A stretch of DNA of 5,485 nucleotides from Brevibacillus sp. (GTDB lineage: Bacteria > Bacillota > Bacilli > Brevibacillales > Brevibacillaceae). The translations under genes were made by a program, and so were the position numbers. Shown here piece by piece: positions 1 to 4,704 of the stretch. The notes below the pieces were generated by a model. The model searched no databases and was not told the DNA's origin. It saw only the letters and a list, made by a program, of their open reading frames with translations. The DNA is taken from the NCBI GenBank assembly GCA_029240815.1, contig JARDZO010000328.1, positions 1-5,485 of the forward strand, in the 5' to 3' direction. The first letter of the stretch is position 1. Every line of letters starts with the position of its first letter.

Positions 1-108
1 GCTGCGACGATTCCAAACACTCCCCACATGGATCAACCCACCGCTTCTCCTATAGATACAGTCATACGTCCCAGTATTGACGGAATGGCAAAATGGGCAT
101 ACGTGGTT

Positions 109-402
109 GTCTCAAAAGATTCGGGCCCTTTGTGCGGACGGTTGTGGTGGGGAGGAAAAAGGAGAAAACGCTCAAGGTAGATAGGCACACTGCACAGGGG
201 TCATCCCTGCAAGGCTCCATTCCAAAAGCGGAACCGCGTCCAAAGTAGACTGCTCATAGATGCATCTCAGAGGTGGACGCTTAAAAGCGTGTTCCGCTTT
301 TTCCACTCCACCTGGGTCGTGTCCCAAATATCTTTCGCTTTTTTCTCCTTTTTCCTCGTGCCAGCATTGTCCTTAGTCGGGGCGAGGTTTGAGGGTATCT
401 CG
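109..402. repeat. Pair of diverged repeat copies in inverted orientation
   Basis: Two copies of one element meet head to head near 283/284, at the near-palindrome ACGCTTAAAAGCGT (277-290). Matching blocks in order outward are AAAAGCGGAAC (224-234) with GTTCCGCTTTT (291-301), both 11 bases and exact. Next comes GAGGAAAAAGGAGAAAA (152-168) with its exact 17-base complement at 341-357. Then GGAC (136-139) pairs with GTCC (369-372), and CTCAAA (111-116) with TTTGAG (388-393). Block order and approximate spacing are kept, but the bases between blocks have diverged and the left copy is longer. It also has an internal hairpin of GCGTCCA (236-242) with TGGACGC (274-280). This looks like a dispersed non-coding repeat family rather than a simple hairpin. 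No transposase is present. Confidence 0.6.
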
Positions 403-536
403 TGGACTTGAACCCAAAGTCGTTTTGGTGAGGGAACACTCATGAATTCCAAACCAAAAAGCCTGTCGACTAAATGACAAGCTACTGTGTATTCTGACAT
501 TCTTGAGTATCTTAGCGATGTCTTTTAGATCAGTCC

Positions 537-846
537 TTGAACCAGAATCAGCTGGCAAGAGAAGCTTGTTTCCAGACGGAGCGACTGTGGAGTCCCACTC
601 AGCGTAGCTATGAATCCCGAGGCAGCAGAATCGCTATCTATGAGTAACCGTCGAAGCTGCGCGCCGTTTGGCGATTCCCTCGGGATCATGGCGCAGCGGA
701 CAGTATGCGCTTCCTAGCAGGACGGAGCCCGGAGCGGAGTATGGAAACAGGCTTCTCCCACAACAGCTACTTTGCACGGCAGTTACTTTGAGACATCCCG
801 GAAAAGGCCTTTGAAAGCTCGTTGAAACAGAATCAGCTTGCGAGAG
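537..846. repeat. Pair of 25-base near-identical direct repeats
   Basis: The copies at 537-561 and 822-846 match at 22 of 25 positions and share an exact 11-base core, CAGAATCAGCT (543-553 and 828-838). They begin 285 bases apart and bracket the inverted repeat at 559-757. They could be remnants of a segmental duplication or the ends of a repeat element. They are too long and too diverged for a fresh target-site duplication. The right copy ends just before the promoter of the thioesterase gene. Confidence 0.55.
559..757. repeat. Imperfect inverted repeat (about 200 bases)
   Basis: The outer arms are GAGAAGCTTGTTTCC (559-573) and its complement at 743-757, matching at 14 of 15 positions. The inner arms are ATCCCGAGG plus GAATCGC (614-622 and 628-634), pairing exactly with GCGATTC and CCTCGGGAT (671-677 and 678-686). 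A 5-base bulge interrupts the left side. The loop between inner arms is 36 bases. The intervening sequence shows only patchy similarity, so this is either an old pair of inverted copies or one element with a conserved fold. It contains no coding sequence that I can support. Confidence 0.5.
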
Positions 847-850
847 TCTA

Positions 851-859
851 TGGTACAAT
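851..859 (+). promoter_or_regulatory. Extended -10 promoter for the thioesterase-fxsA unit
   Basis: TGG followed by TACAAT (854-859) matches a SigA extended -10 element (TGn plus a -10 hexamer with one mismatch from TATAAT). No good -35 hexamer lies at 16-18 bases. TTGAAA at 822-827 is too far away, with a 26-base spacer. The predicted transcription start is near 866, giving a leader of about 29 bases. Confidence 0.55.
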
Positions 860-877
860 AAAGAGAAAGAGAAAGAG
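860..877 (+). repeat. Hexanucleotide repeat (AAAGAG)x3 in the 5' leader
   Basis: Three exact AAAGAG units run directly into AAAGGGG (878-884), the ribosome binding site of the thioesterase gene. The tract lies between the -10 hexamer and the Shine-Dalgarno sequence. Gain or loss of a unit would change that spacing by six bases. Confidence 0.6.
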
Positions 878-894
878 AAAGGGGCGAAAAGTGC

Positions 895-1371
895 GTGAAT
901 CCTGTCGTTCATTCGCATCGTTTGCGTGTCCGTTACAGTGAAACGGATCAAATGAGTGTTGTTTACCATACCAATTATTTGAATTGGTTCGAAGTAGGGC
1001 GCACAGAATTTATTCGCCACGCGAATTTGACTTATCGAGAATTGGAAGAGAAGGGCGTGATGCTCCCTTTGACCGATGCTAGTATTTCCTATAAAAGACC
1101 GGCGAAGTACGACGACGAAGTGGAGATCCGCACACATGTGTCCGAAATCACTCCGATTCGGTTGACTTTCGCCTATGAGATCGTTCGAGTCGCGGATGAA
1201 GAGCTTTTGGTGACAGGTAAAACGATGCATGTATTTACGAATGCGGCCCTTAAACCCATTCGTCTATCCCGCACAGAACCAGAAGTATACGCGTGGCTAG
1301 AGAATCAACAAACCGGTCACATCCACAATAATGAAAAATGTCCAGATGCTTTTAGAAAAGGGGGAGAATAA
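895..1371 (+). CDS. Acyl-CoA thioesterase, YbgC/4HBT hotdog family
   Basis: This 158-residue protein has the length and shape of a single hotdog-fold thioesterase, a cytosolic family that hydrolyses acyl-CoA thioesters; the true substrate cannot be read from sequence. Residues 12-33 carry the family signature: RVRYSETDQ, then VVYHTNYLNWFE, with Asp18 at the position of the catalytic aspartate of 4-hydroxybenzoyl-CoA thioesterase. The middle (about 60-75) has the usual beta-strand segment SISYKRPAKYDDEVEI. The start is GTG at 895, ten bases after AAAGGGG, and puts the signature at the normal distance from the N terminus. Another GTG at 891 is out of frame and opens only a 16-codon frame. The last 25 residues are polar and probably disordered. 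The gene ends two bases before fxsA, so the two are probably co-transcribed. Confidence 0.9.
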   Translation: MNPVVHSHRLRVRYSETDQMSVVYHTNYLNWFEVGRTEFIRHANLTYRELEEKGVMLPLTDASISYKRPAKYDDEVEIRTHVSEITPIRLTFAYEIVRVADEELLVTGKTMHVFTNAALKPIRLSRTEPEVYAWLENQQTGHIHNNEKCPDAFRKGGE

Positions 1372-1373
1372 CG

Positions 1374-1772
1374 ATGATGTTCCGCATCCTCGTCGTCCTT
1401 TTTATTGTCGTGCCCGCGATTGAGCTCTGGGGTCTCATTTCAATAGGCAATGTGATTGGTGGATGGAACACGGTAGCTTTGGTCGTTTTGACTGGGGTCG
1501 TCGGAGCATGGCTAGCGAAGCAGCAAGGCATACAGGTCATCCGTACCGTTCAGTTCCAGCTATCACGTGGCCAAATGCCGACTGAATCACTGATTGACGG
1601 AGCTCTCGTGCTCGTCGGAGGGATTTTGTTATTGTCCCCTGGATTCTTCTCCGATGTTATTGGAATTCTCCTGTTGATTCCTTATACGCGTCTCATCGTA
1701 CGTCATTTGCTTAAAAAGTGGCTGTGGTCGATGATTTCATCAGGCAAGATCCAGCTGTTGTTTCGTAGGTAA
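1374..1772 (+). CDS. fxsA: FxsA family membrane protein
   Basis: This 132-residue protein is a small integral membrane protein of the FxsA family (YtzA in Bacillus). The family is named for an E. coli member whose overproduction relieves F-plasmid exclusion of phage T7. Its normal cellular role is unknown. Hydrophobic segments lie at about 4-24, 32-48 and 77-103. Family landmarks are the N-terminal PAIELWGL (14-21), GAWLAKQQG (44-52), and DGALVLVGGILLLSPGFFSD (75-94), followed by a PYTR turn (103-106). The C-terminal tail is basic, ending in RR, and probably cytoplasmic. ATG at 1374 is followed by a second ATG at 1377. The ribosome binding site AGGGGGAG (1359-1366) lies inside the end of the thioesterase gene and suits either start. 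A strong terminator follows. Confidence 0.9.
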   Translation: MMFRILVVLFIVVPAIELWGLISIGNVIGGWNTVALVVLTGVVGAWLAKQQGIQVIRTVQFQLSRGQMPTESLIDGALVLVGGILLLSPGFFSDVIGILLLIPYTRLIVRHLLKKWLWSMISSGKIQLLFRR

Positions 1773-1780
1773 ATTGATAG

Positions 1781-1830
1781 AAAAGAACCGCTCCGGTCTG
1801 CAGGACAGCGACCGAAACGGTTCTTTTTTT
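1781..1830. terminator. Bidirectional rho-independent terminator between fxsA and ytvI
   Basis: AAAAGAACCG (1781-1790) pairs with CGGTTCTTTT (1818-1827), and CGGTC (1794-1798) pairs with GACCG (1810-1814), closing a loop of about 11 bases. A run of T follows on the plus strand (to 1830), so fxsA transcripts should stop here. The A-rich left arm supplies a shorter U-tract on the minus strand. The hairpin can therefore also end the convergent ytvI transcript, whose stop codon lies only five bases away. Confidence 0.9.
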
Positions 1831-1834
1831 CTAT

Positions 1835-2965
1835 TTATGTACGCTTGCCTCTGATATAACGCCATATATCAGAAAAGACATCAGCTTTGACCAAGGCATT
1901 GATTATGACCAAGGCGACTGGCCCAATAATCAATCCCAAAAAGCCAAACAATTGCAGACCGACAAACAAGGCAACCAGCGTCAGCAGCGGGTCTAATCCA
2001 ACGTTTTCTGCCACTACTTTCGGCTCAATGATTTGGCGGAAGATGAGAACAACGGCGTATAGGATGGAGAGTCCGATGACGAGCGTATAGTTCCCTTTGA
2101 AGAACAGATAGATGATCCAGGGGATAAACACAGTCCCTGTACCCAAGTAAGGCAGTAAGTCGACGAGGCCTGTAATCAAACCGATCGTAATGGCGTACTC
2201 CACGCGCATAATCAAAAGGCCGATAATCACGATCGCCGCCGTTAGCGAAATCAGCGTCAGCTGCGCTTTGATGAAGCCGACGAGGGCACCGCGCAGATCG
2301 TGAAAGACTTGATCGAGACGGTTGTTAACCCCTTTGGGCAAAATGCGGCGGAAGCGCCCCTCCCACAGGTGAAAGTCTTTGGAGATAAAGAATGCGCCCA
2401 TCATGGAAATGACAGAAACGGTTGCCATGTTCGGCAAGGAAACGAGGAAATTTTTGAGACCATTCAAAAACTTGACAATCAGATCCTGCCCCGTGTGCGT
2501 AATTGTTGAAATGCCGCTTCCTATCGTCGAGTCAACTTTTGACTGGAAGTCGGGATCGAGCTGTGTGTAGATCCATTGGATTTGATTGTAGAGTCCCATT
2601 AGAAACTCTTGGGAAATCGTCCGCTGCAGATAATCAGACAGTTCGGCAGCAAAACCAGGAAGTCGTTTGGACAGCTCACCAATTTCTACTACTGTCTCCG
2701 TTACGATCAGCGTGACTGCCCCCACAGCCAATAGCATGAGTAAAAGAAGGGAGATCGTCACAGACAGCCAGCGCGGAATTTTGAACTTTCTTGTCATGAA
2801 TGTGACTGGCCGGTTGATCAGCAGGGCGATGACTAAAGCAATTATAAATGGGTAAAGTAAGGGTGTTGCAAACTGGAAGACCCAAATTCCGACATACACG
2901 AGCAGGCAAACCCATAAAAACCGAATGATTTGAAACAGTCTCTCCACCCAGTTTTCCTGATTCAA
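1835..2965 (-). CDS. ytvI: YtvI-type AI-2E transporter family membrane protein
   Basis: This 376-residue polytopic membrane protein belongs to the AI-2E transporter family (formerly UPF0118). Bacillus YtvI is called a sporulation integral membrane protein, but transport of a defined substrate is not established. Hydrophobic segments lie at about 15-33, 35-51, 67-90, 172-194, 230-253, 257-287, 291-309 and 324-358, giving seven or eight spans. A soluble, amphipathic stretch lies at about 95-165. The conserved C-terminal half shows GLVDLLPYLGTGTVFIPW (266-283), RQIIEPKVV (310-318), and GLDPLLTLVALFVG followed by GFLGLIIGP (323-349). The start is TTG, supported by AGAAAGGAGA seven bases upstream, and no better start is seen nearby. 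The gene is convergent with fxsA and divergent from citZ. Its position beside citZ is conserved in related Bacillales. The assignment to the family is firm, and the YtvI name rests on context as well as similarity. Confidence 0.9.
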   Translation of the reverse strand: MNQENWVERLFQIIRFLWVCLLVYVGIWVFQFATPLLYPFIIALVIALLINRPVTFMTRKFKIPRWLSVTISLLLLMLLAVGAVTLIVTETVVEIGELSKRLPGFAAELSDYLQRTISQEFLMGLYNQIQWIYTQLDPDFQSKVDSTIGSGISTITHTGQDLIVKFLNGLKNFLVSLPNMATVSVISMMGAFFISKDFHLWEGRFRRILPKGVNNRLDQVFHDLRGALVGFIKAQLTLISLTAAIVIIGLLIMRVEYAITIGLITGLVDLLPYLGTGTVFIPWIIYLFFKGNYTLVIGLSILYAVVLIFRQIIEPKVVAENVGLDPLLTLVALFVGLQLFGFLGLIIGPVALVIINALVKADVFSDIWRYIRGKRT

Positions 2966-2970
2966 TATGG

Positions 2971-2980
2971 TCTCCTTTCT
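2971..2980 (-). promoter_or_regulatory. Ribosome binding site fixing the TTG start of ytvI
   Basis: On the minus strand this reads AGAAAGGAGA, a near-perfect Shine-Dalgarno sequence. It lies about seven bases before the TTG at 2965. It is the main reason for choosing this non-ATG start. Confidence 0.8.
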
Positions 2981-3014
2981 GACCCTGCATAGAAGGGCAA
3001 AAGCTTATGTAACC

Positions 3015-3044
3015 ATTATGCCGTATGCTGGATAGGTGGGGCAA
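3015..3044 (-). promoter_or_regulatory. Candidate SigA-like promoter of ytvI
   Basis: On the minus strand, TTGCCC (3039-3044) and CATAAT (3015-3020) are separated by 18 bases. Each hexamer is a partial match to TTGACA/TATAAT. A start near 3008 would give a leader of about 43 bases. If ytvI is sporulation-controlled, a different sigma factor could be used, and I cannot distinguish this by eye. Confidence 0.4.
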
Positions 3045-3102
3045 GTTGGCGAAAAAAACAAAACTGGGTTTCACCCTTTGAAACATTTTTTCGCTTACCT
3101 TA

Positions 3103-3131
3103 TTCACAAAACTGCAATAATCTTTTATAAT
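3103..3131 (+). promoter_or_regulatory. SigA promoter of citZ
   Basis: TTCACA (3103-3108) is a 5 of 6 match to the -35 consensus. It lies 17 bases before a perfect TATAAT (3126-3131). Transcription should start near 3138, leaving a leader of about 223 bases. ATAA and TTAT half-sites (3117-3120 and 3125-3128) form a small dyad overlapping the -10 hexamer. In Bacillus subtilis citZ is repressed by CcpC, a LysR-type regulator that recognises ATAA/TTAT-like dyads. This makes the dyad a possible operator, but the match is short and in an AT-rich stretch. A weaker upstream alternative is TTGAAA (3078-3083) with TATTCA (3101-3106). Confidence 0.7.
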
Positions 3132-3245
3132 TGGGTCGACTTAAGTGGATTCTTTTCTCTTCTCTCGCCATGCAGAGTTTTCTGGCTCCCTTGGCATTTT
3201 GCAAGGATTGCGTGGATGACATTCTAGATAAGAGTGGTGGATGAA

Positions 3246-3259
3246 AGAAACCGCTGCCT
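3246..3259 (+). promoter_or_regulatory. Weak candidate CcpA-binding cre site
   Basis: AGAAACCGCTGCCT agrees with the cre consensus TGAAANCGNTNNCA except at the first and last bases. It would lie about 110 bases downstream of the citZ start, where binding could act as a roadblock. citZ is under CcpA control in B. subtilis, so such a site is expected. This match is poor at its outer positions and could be chance. Confidence 0.22.
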
Positions 3260-3283
3260 ACAAATTTCATATAGCTTTACGTA

Positions 3284-3330
3284 AGTGCGTGCACCGGTCT
3301 ACAAGGACAAGCGAAGACTGGATAGGCACT
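3284..3330 (+). promoter_or_regulatory. Hairpin in the citZ leader upstream of the ribosome binding site
   Basis: AGTGC (3284-3288) pairs with GCACT (3326-3330). Inside it CCGGTCT (3294-3300) pairs with AGACTGG (3315-3321) using one G-U pair. A 14-base loop is closed at 3301-3314, with a small internal loop between the two helices. It ends 13 bases before the Shine-Dalgarno sequence. It has no U-tract, so it is not a terminator; a role in translation or RNA stability is possible but unproven. Confidence 0.45.
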
Positions 3331-3360
3331 ATTACTTAGTGGAAAAGGAGAGGGAGTTCT

Positions 3361-4473
3361 ATGACAGCAACCCGTGGACTGGAAGGCATTGTTGCAGCCG
3401 AATCATCAATCTGTTCGATCGTAGATGGCGTTCTCTGCTACGGCGGGATCAACATCGACGAGCTTGCAGAGCATGCGACCTTTGAAGAGGTTGTATACTT
3501 ACTCTGGCATGGAGCGTTACCGAAGCGTGATCAGCTGGAAACCTTGAAAAAGCAATTGGGCGAGGCAGCCGCTGTACCTGCGGAAGTTCTGGAAGGTATC
3601 CGTAACTACCCAGAAGGCATTCACCCAATGGCTGCTTTGCGCACAGCTGTCTCTTCGCTAGCGCTCTACGATACAGAAGCGCAAGACATGTCTACAGAAG
3701 CCAACTACCGGAAAGCAATCCGCTTGATGGCTCAAACTCCTACCTTGATCGCAGCTTATGCACGTATGCGTAACGGCCTGGACCCAGTAGCTCCAAAAGC
3801 TGAGTACACGATTGCTCAAAACTTCCTGTACATGCTGAAAGGTGAAGTGCCTACCGAAACAGCTATAAAAGCTCTTGACGTAGCATTGATCCTGCATGCA
3901 GACCATGAGCTGAATGCATCCACTTTTGCTGCTCGTGTAACTGTTGCCACTCTGACTGATATCTACTCCGGTATCGTCTCCGCAATCGGCACGCTGAAAG
4001 GTCCTCTGCACGGAGGAGCAAACGAAGCTGTGGCGAAAATGCTGACTGAAATCGGCAGCCTGGATAAAGTAGAAGGCTATGTTCGCAACAAGCTGGACAA
4101 CAAAGACAAAATCATGGGCTTCGGACACCGTGTATACAAAGACGGCGACCCACGTGCAAAATGGCTGAAAGAAATGTCCAAAGCGCTGACTGCACAAATC
4201 GGACGTCCAGAACTGTATGAGATGTCTGTAAAAATCGACGACATGGTAACAGGCGAAAAAGGTCTGAAACCAAACGTTGACTTCTACTCCGCATCTGTTT
4301 ACATTTCTCTGGGTCTGGAAATTGATCTGTTCACACCGATCTTTGCAATCAGCCGTATGTCCGGTTGGACTGCACACATCATGGAACAGTATGAAAATAA
4401 CCGCTTGATTCGCCCTCGTGCGGATTACACAGGTCCGGTCAATCAGCACTACGTGCCAGTCGACCGCCGCTAA
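3361..4473 (+). CDS. citZ: Citrate synthase
   Basis: The 370-residue product catalyses condensation of acetyl-CoA with oxaloacetate to citrate, the first step of the TCA cycle, in the cytosol. Length matches the dimeric type of Gram-positive citrate synthases. The catalytic triad is visible: His217 in GPLHGGANEA, His256 in GFGHRVYKDGDPRAK, and Asp307 in NVDFYSASVY. The substrate-binding LHADHELNAS (178-187) and the C-terminal RPRADYTGP (351-359) with its arginines are also intact. The N terminus (TRGLEGIVAAESSICSIVDG) is typical of the family. ATG at 3361 follows AAAGGAG and AGGGAG. Codons are strongly biased (CTG, GCA, CGT, GGT), as expected for a highly expressed gene. A 2-methylcitrate synthase is the main alternative, but the icd gene directly downstream favours the TCA role. 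Likely co-transcribed with icd. Confidence 0.97.
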   Translation: MTATRGLEGIVAAESSICSIVDGVLCYGGINIDELAEHATFEEVVYLLWHGALPKRDQLETLKKQLGEAAAVPAEVLEGIRNYPEGIHPMAALRTAVSSLALYDTEAQDMSTEANYRKAIRLMAQTPTLIAAYARMRNGLDPVAPKAEYTIAQNFLYMLKGEVPTETAIKALDVALILHADHELNASTFAARVTVATLTDIYSGIVSAIGTLKGPLHGGANEAVAKMLTEIGSLDKVEGYVRNKLDNKDKIMGFGHRVYKDGDPRAKWLKEMSKALTAQIGRPELYEMSVKIDDMVTGEKGLKPNVDFYSASVYISLGLEIDLFTPIFAISRMSGWTAHIMEQYENNRLIRPRADYTGPVNQHYVPVDRR

Positions 4474-4496
4474 ACCATTGCTTTTCCGAGCGTGGA

Positions 4497-4616
4497 GGAA
4501 CAGGCGCTTTGTCTGTTTCAGGAACAGGTGCTTTATCTGTTTCAGGAACAGGCACGTTGTCTGTTTCAGGAACAGGTGTTTTGTCTGTTTCAGGAGCAGG
4601 TATTTGGCCTGCTTCA
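4497..4616 (+). repeat. Five tandem 24-base repeats in the citZ-icd gap
   Basis: Five head-to-tail units start at 4497, 4521, 4545, 4569 and 4593, with consensus GGAACAGGTGCTTTG then TCTGTTTCA. Units 1, 2 and 4 each differ from the consensus at one base, unit 3 at three and unit 5 at six. The last unit is therefore the most decayed. There are no spacers. The period is a multiple of three, and no unit has a stop in any plus frame or in two of the three minus frames. Each unit junction contains CTGTT, five bases, AACAG, so the RNA could form a row of small stem-loops at 4513-4527, 4537-4551, 4561-4575 and 4585-4599. In the last one an A to G change keeps pairing as G-U. The function is unknown. 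Confidence 0.92.
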
Positions 4617-4621
4617 AGGTT

Positions 4622-4650
4622 GAGAACTACCACCAATCGTGGTAGTTCTC
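4622..4650 (+). other. Perfect 12-bp stem-loop between citZ and icd
   Basis: GAGAACTACCAC (4622-4633) pairs without mismatch with GTGGTAGTTCTC (4639-4650) around a five-base loop. No U-tract follows on either strand, so a standard rho-independent terminator is unlikely. It could stabilise the 3' end of a processed citZ message, mark an RNA-processing site, or weakly attenuate transcription into icd. It ends 42 bases before the icd ribosome binding site. Confidence 0.85.
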
Positions 4651-4692
4651 CCTACGTCTGGAAATATTCCTATTACCAACCATTTCAACACT

Positions 4693-4699
4693 GGAGGGG
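4693..4699 (+). promoter_or_regulatory. Ribosome binding site fixing the GTG start of icd
   Basis: GGAGGGG lies seven bases (from GGAGG) before GTG at 4705. No in-frame ATG is present in the N-terminal part, so this site decides the start. Confidence 0.85.
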
Positions 4700-4704
4700 T
4701 TCTT

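Larger units (their letters stand above)
1..850. other. Gene-free, repeat-rich intergenic region
   Basis: I see no credible gene here. The longest open frames (minus strand, about 267-500 and 373-558) lack a Shine-Dalgarno sequence before their starts, overlap each other, and resemble no family I know. What the region does hold is two imperfect inverted-repeat structures, a pair of 25-base direct repeats, and the upstream part of the promoter zone for the thioesterase. Bases 1-100 and about 403-536 show nothing I can assign. In related Bacillales the gene upstream of this cluster is commonly pyruvate kinase. It is not present in this window. Confidence 0.7.
3132..3360 (+). other. Long 5' leader of citZ
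   Basis: Almost all of this stretch is predicted untranslated leader. It contains no convincing ORF, since the short open frames in it lack ribosome binding sites. It holds a weak candidate cre site (3246-3259) and a hairpin (3284-3330), and ends in a strong ribosome binding region (AAAGGAG at 3344-3350, AGGGAG at 3351-3356). In B. subtilis the citZ leader is reported to be bound by aconitase acting as an RNA-binding protein. I see no canonical CAGUG iron-responsive loop here. Confidence 0.55.

Noticed and set aside
267..558. Two overlapping minus-strand frames of 77 and 61 codons in the left flank
   Set aside because: Neither start has a Shine-Dalgarno sequence. Both run through diverged repeat sequence and look like chance open frames.
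1..850. tRNA, rRNA or known riboswitch in the left flank
   Set aside because: I could not find a cloverleaf, T-box core or other recognisable RNA motif; the structure present is explained by inverted repeats.
822..859. TTGAAA at 822-827 as the -35 of the thioesterase promoter
   Set aside because: The spacer to TACAAT would be 26 bases, far outside 16-18. The extended -10 TG explains the promoter better.
634..1230. A 198-codon minus-strand frame across the thioesterase promoter and gene
   Set aside because: It covers the promoter and ribosome binding site of a well-supported gene, includes the inverted repeat, and has no recognisable domain.
4497..4616. CRISPR array
   Set aside because: The 24-base units are directly adjacent with no spacers, and no cas gene is present.
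3658..4617. A 319-codon open frame on the minus strand opposite citZ
   Set aside because: It is a shadow of the strongly codon-biased citZ gene, extended by the stop-free repeat. It is rich in Cys, His and Phe, resembles no family, and has no supported start.
4439..4636. Minus-strand frame with proline-rich PETDKAPV repeats
   Set aside because: The periodic peptide is forced by a 24-base repeat that is stop-free in this frame. Its TTG start lies within the 12-bp stem-loop and has only a distant GGGAG upstream.
4622..4650. Rho-independent terminator of citZ
   Set aside because: The stem is perfect but no run of T follows on either strand, so it is listed only as a stem-loop.
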